DNA of 39,076 nucleotides from OFTM291 sp041741375 (GTDB taxonomy: Bacteria > Gemmatimonadota > Gemmatimonadetes > Gemmatimonadales > GWC2-71-9), in the NCBI GenBank assembly GCA_041741375.1, contig JBGSKF010000102.1, forward strand, positions 1-39,076, given 5' to 3'. This document shows, piece by piece, positions 32,990-39,076 of the stretch (positions are counted from its first letter, which is position 1; every line of letters starts with the position of its first letter). The position numbers were made by a program, and so were the translations under genes. The notes under the pieces are model-generated. The model had not been told where the DNA came from, did no database searches, and saw only the letters and a list, made by a program, of their open reading frames with translations.

Positions 32990-34078
32990 ATGAGCCTCCT
33001 CGCCCACCGCGACCTTCCCGCCGAGTCTGTCACCCTGCTCGATACCACTCCAGCGGAAGCCCGGCGGCAGGTGGCCGCCTGGGTGGAGGAGCAGGGGCTC
33101 CCCTCCTACCGGACCTCGCAGATCCTCCCCCGGCTCTGGCAGAGGCCGGTCGCCAGCTGGGACGATGCCACTGAACTCCCCAGGGAGCTGCGCACCGCAC
33201 TCGGCTCCCGCTTCCCCCTGCCCCACCTCACCCTCGACACCCGTCGGGACTCCCGCGATGGCACCCGGAAGTACCTCTGGCGCCTCGACGACGGCGAGGC
33301 GATCGAGTCGGTGCTTATCCCGAGCGGATCGCGACGCACCCTCTGCATCAGCTCCCAGGCGGGGTGTGCCCTCGGGTGCCGCTTCTGCGCCACCGGGCGC
33401 ATGGGGTTCCGCCGCAATCTCGCCGCGTGGGAAATCGCGGCCCAGGTGCGGGCCATCATCCTGGAGGATCCCGCCCAGGCCCCGACCAACGTCGTGTTCA
33501 TGGGGATGGGAGAACCGCTGCTCAACTGGCCCGCGGTCGACACGGCCCTCACCATTCTCAATCATCCCGAGGGCTTTGGCATCGGGGCGCGTCACATCAC
33601 CGTTTCCACGGTGGGGATACTCCCGGGGATGGCTCTTCTGGCCCAGCGGCCCGAGCAGTTCCGTCTGGCCATCAGCCTGCACGCCGCCGATACCACCACC
33701 CGGTCACGATTGATGCCGGTCGAGCGGAAGTATGACTTTGCCGCGGTGCTGAAGGCCGCTCGCGCCTTCACCCGCCGGGTGACCTTCGAGTACGTGCTCA
33801 TCGCCGGTGTGAACGATGGAGACGAGGACGCCTCGGCGCTCACCACGCTCGCCCGGCCGCTCGGCGCGATGGTCAATCTCCTTCCCCTCCATCCCGGCGG
33901 GGATCCCGGCCTCACACCGTCGGACCCGCGCCGCCTCCACGCCTTTGCCGACCTGCTGCGTGCCGGAGGAGTTGAAGCGGTGGTTCGGCGGAGCCGCGGG
34001 CTCGACATCGAAGCGGCGTGCGGGCAGTTGAGGGTGGCCGTCGACGGTCCGCGAGCTCCCCGGCAACCCCGGGCCTGA
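32990..34078 (+). CDS. rlmN: Dual-specificity 23S rRNA/tRNA methyltransferase RlmN
   Basis: A 362-aa radical-SAM enzyme that methylates C2 of A2503 in 23S rRNA (and A37 of some tRNAs). The cluster motif C126-x3-C130-x2-C133 (AGCALGCRFC) is intact. The catalytic pair is C119 (TLCISSQ) and C344 (EAACGQL). FMGMGEPLLNW and LAISLHAAD are the family's SAM and substrate motifs. ATG 32990 gives a normal N-terminal helical domain; only a weak purine stretch precedes it. It is followed after 6 nt by the acyltransferase gene. Confidence 0.96.
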   Translation: MSLLAHRDLPAESVTLLDTTPAEARRQVAAWVEEQGLPSYRTSQILPRLWQRPVASWDDATELPRELRTALGSRFPLPHLTLDTRRDSRDGTRKYLWRLDDGEAIESVLIPSGSRRTLCISSQAGCALGCRFCATGRMGFRRNLAAWEIAAQVRAIILEDPAQAPTNVVFMGMGEPLLNWPAVDTALTILNHPEGFGIGARHITVSTVGILPGMALLAQRPEQFRLAISLHAADTTTRSRLMPVERKYDFAAVLKAARAFTRRVTFEYVLIAGVNDGDEDASALTTLARPLGAMVNLLPLHPGGDPGLTPSDPRRLHAFADLLRAGGVEAVVRRSRGLDIEAACGQLRVAVDGPRAPRQPRA

Positions 34079-34084
34079 CCCCGC

Positions 34085-35395
34085 ATGCGCGCTCTGCTGG
34101 AGGGGGTTCTCCGGCTCGTGCTCCGGCTCTACTTTCGCACCATCGTCGTCCATGGTCTGGATCAGTTGCCTGCCGGCGGCCGGTTGATCTTCGTCCTCAA
34201 CCATCCCAACGGACTCGTGGACCCGCTCTTCGTGCTCCTGAAGAGCGGACGCCGGGTCTCCTTTCTCGCCAAGGCCCCCCTCTTCCGGCTCCCGGTCCTC
34301 GGCTACTTCCTTCGACTCACCCAGACCATCCCCGTCTACCGCCCGGAGGACAACCCGGGGGACACGGCCCGGAACCTGGAGACCTTTGCGCGGGCCCGGC
34401 AGGTCCTCACGAGCGGCCTGGCCATCGCGATCTTCCCCGAGGGCACCACCCACAGCGATCCCTCGCTCAAGCCGCTTCGGACCGGGGCGGCCCGAATCGC
34501 GCTCGCCGCCACCGCTGATGGCCCGGTCACCCTGGTTCCCACCGGACTCACCTACAGCAACAAGGCCCGGTTCCGGAGCCGTGCCACGGTCCAGTTCGGA
34601 GCGCCGATCGTGCTGCCCGTCGGCACGGCCCCCGACCCAGACGCACCTGAACCGACGGCGGTCCAGGCCCTGACTCAGCAGCTCCGGGATGCCCTGGGCC
34701 AGGTCACAGTGCAGGCCGACCGGGCCGAGATCATCGACCTCCTGGCGCGCACCACTCGCCTCCTGGCTCCCCGTTCCGATCCCGACTCCGCAGTGGTCCT
34801 CCATCGCCGCATCACCGAGGGCTACGCCCGGCTCCGCGAGGAGGACCCCACCCGCCTGGCCCGGCTTCGGCACCGGGTGGAGCGGCATCTGGCCCTGCTG
34901 GACACGGTGGGCATCCCTCCCGAGGCCCTCGACTCGGCCTCCTATCGTCCCCAACGCGTCGCCCTCTTCACCGCCCACCGGATCGCCCGGATTCTGTTGC
35001 TGGTCCCCCTCGGCGTCCCGGGGTTCGTGGTGCATGCCCCGGCGTGGGTGGTGGTCGGACGCCTGGCCCGCCGCTATGCCAAGGGAGCCAGCGAGGTGGT
35101 GTCCACCGCGCAGATTCTGGGCGGGATGCTTCTGTACCCCCTGACCTGGATCGGTCTGGCGGGTGCGGTGTACCTCTGGCGTGGCTCGGTATCCGCCGGC
35201 GTCACCCTGGCCCTGGCGCCCCTCGCCGGGTATGCTGCACTGCGACTCATGGAGCAGGCGGACTCCCTGATCACCGCGACCCGGGGCTATCTTTTCTTTG
35301 TCGCGGGGCGCGAGGGGTTCCAACGGTTGGCCGCGGCGCAGCAGGCGCTGCGAGCCGACCTGGAAGCGGTGGGTCGCGAGAATCTTTCCGCATGA
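34085..35395 (+). CDS. Membrane-bound glycerol(phospho)lipid acyltransferase (PlsC/Gat1-like)
   Basis: A 436-aa protein. A hydrophobic N-terminal segment (about 4-24) precedes the acyltransferase domain: NHPNGLVDP is the catalytic His/Asp motif with five residues between H and D, as in yeast Gat1/Gpt2-like enzymes, rather than the usual HX4D. VPVYRPED-type IPVYRPED and the substrate motif FPEGTTHSDP follow, then VPTGLTYSNK. The C-terminal part has three hydrophobic segments (about 300-322, 336-360, 366-385), not present in plain PlsC. It probably makes lysophosphatidate or phosphatidate at the inner membrane. Substrate preference cannot be told from sequence. Confidence 0.88.
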   Translation: MRALLEGVLRLVLRLYFRTIVVHGLDQLPAGGRLIFVLNHPNGLVDPLFVLLKSGRRVSFLAKAPLFRLPVLGYFLRLTQTIPVYRPEDNPGDTARNLETFARARQVLTSGLAIAIFPEGTTHSDPSLKPLRTGAARIALAATADGPVTLVPTGLTYSNKARFRSRATVQFGAPIVLPVGTAPDPDAPEPTAVQALTQQLRDALGQVTVQADRAEIIDLLARTTRLLAPRSDPDSAVVLHRRITEGYARLREEDPTRLARLRHRVERHLALLDTVGIPPEALDSASYRPQRVALFTAHRIARILLLVPLGVPGFVVHAPAWVVVGRLARRYAKGASEVVSTAQILGGMLLYPLTWIGLAGAVYLWRGSVSAGVTLALAPLAGYAALRLMEQADSLITATRGYLFFVAGREGFQRLAAAQQALRADLEAVGRENLSA

Positions 35396-35634
35396 GCCCG
35401 TGGTATCGGAGTTTGCAGAAGAACCACGAAAAGCACGAAAACACACGAAAGCATGGTGTCGTCATTTTCGGGTCGTGTGGTGTATTCCGTGGTGAATGCG
35501 CTTGATTGGTGGTTGCACCCCGCGGGGTGGAACGAGTGGTTCCCGAGGTCTCCTGCTCCCGTGCCACTTCGTAGTGGGAATGACGGGTTTGGCTTTCCAT
35601 CAGCGGGGGCCGTCAGTGACGTCAGGACCTGATC

Positions 35635-35664
35635 GAGTACGGGTACGAGTACGTGTACGTGTAT
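35635..35664 (+). repeat. Hexamer array, family G[AGT]GTAY
   Basis: Five units: GAGTAC, GGGTAC, GAGTAC, GTGTAC, GTGTAT. The same family in the opposite orientation (on the minus strand: GAGTAT, GGGTAT, GGGTAC, GGGT) is at 38066-38089. The two arrays bracket the dehydrogenase/glycerate kinase pair as inverted copies. Confidence 0.85.
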
Positions 35665-35677
35665 GGCCCCCCCTGAT

Positions 35678-35726
35678 TCCCTACTCCCTACTCCCTACTC
35701 CCGACTCCCTACTCCCGACTCCCAAC
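35678..35726. repeat. Heptamer array D, family ACTCCCT (sense GGGAGTA)
   Basis: Seven units TCCC[TGA]AC. The array ends 3 nt from the stop codon (35730-35732) of the minus-strand dehydrogenase. In that gene's sense direction it reads GGGAGTA/GGGAGTC, a GGG triplet every 7 nt, seven times in succession apart from base changes. Array E (38688-38792) is the same family in the same orientation. Confidence 0.93.
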
Positions 35727-35729
35727 CCC

Positions 35730-36704
35730 CTACACCACCGGGGTCGGGAGAGTCCCCCCCTCGAACCAGGCGCGCAGGTTGGCCAGCGCCAGCATCCCCA
35801 TCGCGGTTCGCGTCTCGAGGGTGGCGCTTCCCAGGTGAGGCAACAACACCACTTGTTCCATCGTCCGGAGGGGCTCGGGCACCTTCGGCTCGTCGGCGTA
35901 CACATCGAGGCCGGCCCCGGCCAACCGTCCCGACGAAAGGGCCGCCACCAACGCCGCTTCGTCGACGATGTTTCCCCGGGCGGTGTTGATCAGCACGCTC
36001 GACGGCGGCATGAGCGCCAGCCGCCGGGCATCGATCAGGTGATGCGTATCGGGGGTCGAGGGGACATGCAGGGTCACCACGTCGGATTCGGAGAGGAGTG
36101 TATCCAACGGCACTTTCCTCGCCTCGACCCCACCGAGATCCCAGGGGGCGACCGGGCTCCGCGAGGCGTACAGGATGCGCATACCGAGACCCGCATGGGC
36201 CCGTCGTGCGACGGTGGTCCCGATCCTCCCCATCCCGATCACCCCGAGCCGGAGCCCATGGGCCGAACGTCCGAGAAGCTGGGTCGGCTCCCACCCGGTC
36301 CACCCACCGCTCCGCACCAGGCGTTCCCCTTCGCCCAGGCGTCGCAGTACGGCCAGGATCAGCGCGATGGTCAGCTCGGCTGTCGCTTCGGTGAGAACTC
36401 CCGGCGTATTGGAGACCCGGATACCGACGCTTCGAGCCGTCTCCAGGTCGATGTTGTCCACCCCCACGCCGAAATTGGCGAGCAATCCGGCGCGACGGCC
36501 CGATGTCCGCAGCAGGGTGGCGGAAAACCTGTCGATGACGGTGCAGAGGATGGCGTCCGATTTCCGCAGCGCCGTGCGCAGATCGTCCGCCGTTGGAGGC
36601 CTGAATCCGGGAGGGTGCTGCACCTCGCCGAGGGCGCTCAGGGCGGACTCCACCTCGGCGGGGAGTCGCCGGGTCTGGTAGACGGTTGGTTTCGTCGAGG
36701 TCAT
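35730..36704 (-). CDS. D-2-hydroxyacid dehydrogenase (glyoxylate/hydroxypyruvate reductase type)
   Basis: A 324-aa NAD(P)H-dependent dehydrogenase. The N-terminal catalytic part includes LLANFGVGVDNIDL; the Rossmann motif is GVIGMGRIG. The catalytic set is Arg in NTARGNIVDE, Glu in DVYADEPKVPEPL and His in LLPHLGSAT. NIDLETA and DEPKVPEPL agree with the glyoxylate/hydroxypyruvate reductase (GRHPR) branch. It reduces hydroxypyruvate to D-glycerate or glyoxylate to glycolate. It is divergent from the glycerate kinase with only 36 bp between the two start codons, so the two are probably co-controlled. Confidence 0.93.
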   Translation of the reverse strand: MTSTKPTVYQTRRLPAEVESALSALGEVQHPPGFRPPTADDLRTALRKSDAILCTVIDRFSATLLRTSGRRAGLLANFGVGVDNIDLETARSVGIRVSNTPGVLTEATAELTIALILAVLRRLGEGERLVRSGGWTGWEPTQLLGRSAHGLRLGVIGMGRIGTTVARRAHAGLGMRILYASRSPVAPWDLGGVEARKVPLDTLLSESDVVTLHVPSTPDTHHLIDARRLALMPPSSVLINTARGNIVDEAALVAALSSGRLAGAGLDVYADEPKVPEPLRTMEQVVLLPHLGSATLETRTAMGMLALANLRAWFEGGTLPTPVV

Positions 36705-36740
36705 GCTGCATTATACCGGCTACCCCGTGCCGCAGGTACC

Positions 36741-38060
36741 ATGTCCTCACCCTCCCCCCATCAGCCCCCGCGCGCCCTGCTCGAGTTCTGCCTCCGCGAG
36801 GCGGTGCGGGCGGTTTCCCCGGACGTTGCCTTGCGGGGGGTTCTCCGCGCTCCCCCCGGCTCGGCGGCCACTCCGTGGATTTTGGGAATTGGGAAAGCCG
36901 CGGCCGGGATGGTGGCTGTCGCGGGAGAGGTACTCACGGGGGCGGGACACGGCTCAGTGGAGGGGCTGGCGGTTCTGGATGAACCACCGGTACGGGAGCT
37001 CCCGGTGCCCTGGTGCGTGGGTGATCACCCCGTTCCCGGCCCTGGGTCCCTGCACGCGGCGGACCGGTTGAGGGAGACGGTGGCCGGGACCCCCATGGGA
37101 CACCCGGTCTGGGTCTTCCTGAGCGGGGGAGCGTCGAGTCTCATCGCCGCACCGATCGAGCCGGTCACCCCGAAAGATCTCCGCGAGCTGTGGACGGTTC
37201 TTCTCTCCAGCGGTCTCCCGATCGGAGAGGTGAACGCGATCCGGAAGCTCGTCCTTCGGCACGCTGGGGGCCGGCTCGGCGTGGCCCTGGGAGGCGGTGG
37301 GCGCGTGGTGTCGCAATATCTGATATCGGATGTCCCGGGAGACGACATTGCCGACATCGGATCGGGTCCCTGTGTGGCGGCTTCTCCTGATCAGGAGGTG
37401 GTTCGCAGGAGCCTGGCTTCCCTCCCACTGAACTCCGCGCTCCGTGGCCGGATCCTCACGGTGCTCGAGGCCAGTCCCCCGCCCCGTGCCGATGATCCCG
37501 CCCTGGCGGGAATAACCCATCGGATCGTGGCCACCAACCGGGACGCCAGGGAGGCGGCGGGAGCAGCGGCCCGCGCATTGGGGTGGGAGGTGAACATGGA
37601 CGAGACTCCGGTGACGGGTGAGGCGAGACGTGTGGGCCGGGAGTTCGCCGCATTTCTCCTCGCCCAGGAACCGGGGTCAGTTCCCCGGCTCATCGTGCGC
37701 GGAGGCGAAACGACGGTGAGACTCCCCTCCACCGGGAGGGTGCCGCCGGGGGGGCGCAACCAGGAGCTGGCCCTGGCGGCGGCGGAGGTGTTGTCGGGAG
37801 ACGGGATGCACCGGCCGGTGGTTCTGGCCGCCGGAACCGACGGGCGGGACGGGACCAGCGATGCGGCGGGCGCCGTGGTGGATGGGGAGACGTGGGAGCG
37901 GATCCGGGCCACGGGTGTCGACCCGGAGCAGGCCCTCGCGGACCACCGCGCGCATGAGGCGCTGGCGGCCGTTGGTGCGCTGGTGATCACCGGAAGGACG
38001 GGGACGAATGTGATGGATCTTCTGCTGGGTGTGATTCCTCCCCGGGGCGGGTGGATCTAA
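36741..38060 (+). CDS. Glycerate 2-kinase (MOFRL/GckA family)
   Basis: A 439-aa type-2 glycerate kinase giving 2-phosphoglycerate. It has GIGKAAAGM near the N-terminus, FLSGGASSL, EVNAIRKLVLRHAGGRL, DVPGDDIADIGSGPCV, and the MOFRL end with GGRNQELALAA, AAGTDGRDGTSDAAG and TGRTGTNVMDL. All are family signatures. ATG 36741 with GCAGG upstream gives normal length; the same frame is open for 1.2 kb farther upstream but passes through repeat arrays and antisense to the dehydrogenase. With the divergent dehydrogenase it forms a hydroxypyruvate to glycerate to 2-phosphoglycerate module. Confidence 0.95.
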   Translation: MSSPSPHQPPRALLEFCLREAVRAVSPDVALRGVLRAPPGSAATPWILGIGKAAAGMVAVAGEVLTGAGHGSVEGLAVLDEPPVRELPVPWCVGDHPVPGPGSLHAADRLRETVAGTPMGHPVWVFLSGGASSLIAAPIEPVTPKDLRELWTVLLSSGLPIGEVNAIRKLVLRHAGGRLGVALGGGGRVVSQYLISDVPGDDIADIGSGPCVAASPDQEVVRRSLASLPLNSALRGRILTVLEASPPPRADDPALAGITHRIVATNRDAREAAGAAARALGWEVNMDETPVTGEARRVGREFAAFLLAQEPGSVPRLIVRGGETTVRLPSTGRVPPGGRNQELALAAAEVLSGDGMHRPVVLAAGTDGRDGTSDAAGAVVDGETWERIRATGVDPEQALADHRAHEALAAVGALVITGRTGTNVMDLLLGVIPPRGGWI

Positions 38061-38065
38061 CGAGC

Positions 38066-38089
38066 ACCCGTACCCATACCCATACTCGC
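38066..38089 (-). repeat. Inverted hexamer array after the glycerate kinase
   Basis: Units ACCCGT, ACCCAT, ACCCAT, ACTCGC start 5 nt after the kinase stop. On the minus strand they read as GGGTAY hexamers, the family at 35635-35664. Confidence 0.8.
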
Positions 38090-38119
38090 ACACCTCCACG
38101 TTGCTGGGAAGGTATACCC

Positions 38120-38147
38120 GTGGGTGCGCCGCCTGCGGCGCACCCAC
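38120..38147. terminator. Perfect 13-bp stem-loop between convergent genes
   Basis: GTGGGTGCGCCGC, loop CT, GCGGCGCACCCAC. It lies between the converging glycerate kinase and the 117-aa membrane protein gene, where a bidirectional transcript end is expected. No T-tract follows on either strand, so intrinsic termination is uncertain and it may be a repeat-type hairpin. Confidence 0.5.
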
Positions 38148-38151
38148 AACC

Positions 38152-38505
38152 TCAGGGCTTCACCGAGGGAGCATCGAGCCGCACGGGATCGCCTTGCTGC
38201 ATCAGCAAGCGTCCCGTGAAATCGAGCCGGTCCTCGAGCTCCGCCACCCGGGCCCGCATCTCCTCGGCGTTCTGCTGGAGCTGCTCATTCTGGTCGAGTG
38301 CCTGTTGCAGGTCGGCGCGGAGGTCCCCAATCCGCCGGCGGGTCGTGAGGTGCCGAGCGCCGAGGGCCAAGGCGACTGCCAGCACCGCGTGAAGCGTGGC
38401 GTGCACCGGGGGTTCGCCGGGGAGAGCGGCGAACCAGACAGAGACAACGTTGGCGGCGGACAGGATCCAGGCGGTGGGAATCCAGGCGCGGTGTGTGAAC
38501 CACAT
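38152..38505 (-). CDS. Small membrane protein with C-terminal coiled coil, unknown function
   Basis: A 117-aa protein. Two hydrophobic segments (about 10-27, TAWILSAANVVSVWFAAL; about 37-50, ATLHAVLAVALALGA) are followed by RHLTTRRRIGDLRADLQQALDQNEQLQQNAEEM-type heptads to about residue 100, a cytoplasmic coiled coil. The start ATG 38505 has a strong GGAGG 6 nt upstream. Similar short proteins are common in Gemmatimonadota, with no assigned role. It stands alone. Confidence 0.8.
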   Translation of the reverse strand: MWFTHRAWIPTAWILSAANVVSVWFAALPGEPPVHATLHAVLAVALALGARHLTTRRRIGDLRADLQQALDQNEQLQQNAEEMRARVAELEDRLDFTGRLLMQQGDPVRLDAPSVKP

Positions 38506-38687
38506 GGGAACCTCCAGGTGACGAGAGCCACCGACACGTCCAGCGTGGTGATGAAGCTACGCCAATCGGCAGCGACCGCAATCCACACGGGCTCGTGGAA
38601 CTGATCAAGGAGAGTGAACAATGGATTCCCGCTTTCGCGGGAATGACGTTGATCAGAGATTCCCTCACACCTCACTCCCTATCCGCC
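38506..38687. other. Gene-free stretch with REP-type hairpin
   Basis: ATTCCCGC-TTTC-GCGGGAAT at 38625-38644 is a perfect 8-bp stem of the widespread ATTCCCGC hairpin repeat. It is followed by GACG, a 3-nt spacer and ATCAGAGAT (38652-38660), then decayed heptamers leading into array E. The upstream promoter of the small membrane protein must lie in 38506-38620, but no boxes were assigned. No gene is seen. Confidence 0.75.
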
Positions 38688-38792
38688 ACTCCCCATTCCC
38701 CATTCCCTATTCCCTATTCCCTATTCCCTACTCCCTATTCCCTACACCCTATTCCCTACACCCTATTCCCTACTCCCTACTCCCTACTCCCT
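38688..38792. repeat. Heptamer array E, family ATTCCCT (sense AGGGAAT)
   Basis: Fifteen contiguous 7-bp units A[CT][AT]CCC[CT]. The array ends 3 nt before the stop codon (38796-38798) of the minus-strand LytR_C gene. In that gene's sense direction a GGG triplet recurs every 7 nt across 105 bp. It is the longest array in the window and the same family as array D. Confidence 0.95.
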
Positions 38793-38795
38793 AAC

Positions 38796-39076
38796 TCACG
38801 GTACCAACCCCGGCACGGGATGAAAATCGTGCCCCAGCAGCACCGTCAGATCGACCCGCCGGAGAGTATCGATCTGCACCACGACCCGGCCGACCCCCAG
38901 CGACCGAACCACCCGGAGTCCCGCCCCCTCGTCGCCCCGCCGAACCAGGATCAGGGTCGAATCGAGGATCGTGTCGGCAGTGCCAAAGAACACGACGTCG
39001 ATTCCGTCCCGGCGCAGCTGTGCGGTTCCCGCCCGGGCCAGCCGGGATCGCCGGGTGGCGTTGAGCACCTCCGTGG
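38796..39076 (-). CDS. LytR C-terminal (LytR_C) domain protein, 5' end cut by window edge
   Basis: The last 93 codons of a gene entering from the right edge. TEVLNATRRSRLARAGTAQLRR starts the LytR_C domain (xVxVLNGxxxxGLA pattern). DVVFFGTADTILDSTLILVRRG and a closing segment VDLTVLLGHDFHP follow. The domain occurs in cell-envelope LytR-CpsA-Psr proteins and as secreted stand-alone forms; which applies cannot be told without the missing 5' part. Confidence 0.85.
   Translation of the reverse strand, partial: TEVLNATRRSRLARAGTAQLRRDGIDVVFFGTADTILDSTLILVRRGDEGAGLRVVRSLGVGRVVVQIDTLRRVDLTVLLGHDFHPVPGLVP

Larger units (their letters stand above)
35396..35729. other. Gene-free stretch with three kinds of short arrays
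   Basis: Located between two converging genes. Three 9-bp units (CACGAAAAG, CACGAAAAC, ACACGAAAG) are at 35425-35451, 30 nt after the acyltransferase stop. A hairpin-type repeat (CCACTTCGTAGTGGGAATGACGGG) is near 35560-35585. Five hexamers G[AGT]GTA[CT] are at 35635-35664, and heptamer array D (listed separately) ends 3 nt before the dehydrogenase stop. No gene is convincing; a plus-strand open frame passes through and continues into the glycerate kinase, but its upstream part is not coding. Confidence 0.7.

Noticed and set aside
32708..33682. Minus-strand open frame opposite rlmN
   Set aside because: It is antisense to the radical-SAM gene and includes hairpin repeats; no recognisable protein.
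35496..36740. Upstream extension of the glycerate kinase frame
   Set aside because: It crosses three repeat arrays and the antisense of the dehydrogenase. The kinase family starts at about residue 1 of the 36741 reading.
38688..38792. Telomere-like or origin sequence
   Set aside because: The GGG-N4 periodicity resembles telomere repeats, but the array is internal, follows a stop codon, and no replication genes or DnaA boxes are near.

Overview
The window is GC-rich chromosomal DNA from a bacterium. I infer a Gemmatimonadota or closely related soil-type lineage. The pointers are an ADOP-type permease, a TPP-II-like S8 lipoprotein, a LytR_C protein, a Gat1-like acyltransferase and a short two-helix/coiled-coil protein typical of that phylum. 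No rRNA or marker gene in the window fixes the taxonomy. Genes are packed in long co-directional runs with 4-nt ATGA/GTGA overlaps, and almost all free space is filled by short-period tandem arrays and hairpin repeats.

Layout. (1) 1-1124, minus: 5' part of an ADOP/MacB-type permease. (2) 1424-11326, minus: one ten-gene [NiFe]-hydrogenase operon, hyaA-hyaB-hyaC-hyaD-hypA-hypB-hypF-hypC-hypD-hypE, holding structural subunits, cytochrome b, endopeptidase and a full set of maturation genes. (3) 11539-19886, minus: a metabolic operon read as baeRF-like (eRF1-fold) protein, stand-alone B12-binding domain, MCC/GCC-type carboxyltransferase, secreted S8 peptidase and DUF1446/AtuA protein. After a repeat-filled gap follow the AtuA C-terminal-type domain and a two-helix membrane protein. 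(4) 19997-23431, plus: divergently transcribed icmF, a fused acyl-CoA mutase with isobutyryl-type selectivity residues. (5) 23736-24208: a ParE/RelE-type toxin-antitoxin pair. (6) 24510-32439, minus: aspS-phoH-ybeY-corC-corC-mgtE-meaB. (7) 32990-35395, plus: rlmN and a membrane acyltransferase. (8) 35730-38060: a divergent 2-hydroxyacid dehydrogenase and glycerate 2-kinase. (9) 38152-39076, minus: a small coiled-coil membrane protein and the 3' end of a LytR_C-domain gene.

How the genes fit together. The hydrogenase operon can make and mature a Tat-exported, membrane-bound uptake hydrogenase feeding electrons through a di-haem cytochrome b. Its HypA appears to lack the zinc-finger module, and its small subunit lacks the two extra cysteines of O2-tolerant enzymes. 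Regions 3, 4 and meaB share a branched-chain/short acyl-CoA and cobalamin theme, with AtuA plus an MCC/GCC-type carboxyltransferase recalling leucine/terpene degradation. Region 8 would interconvert hydroxypyruvate or glyoxylate, glycerate and 2-phosphoglycerate.

Most unusual feature: at least eight intergenic arrays with 6-, 7-, 8- or 9-bp periods, most starting 1-30 nt after a stop codon. Two of them give regular GGG-N4 spacing (a G-quadruplex pattern) in the sense direction of the gene they follow. They sit next to recurring hairpins, and two loci share the layout hairpin-ATGACG-NNN-ATCAGAGAT-array. A perfect 20-bp palindrome matching the Rex/CRP operator pattern lies between aspS and rlmN.
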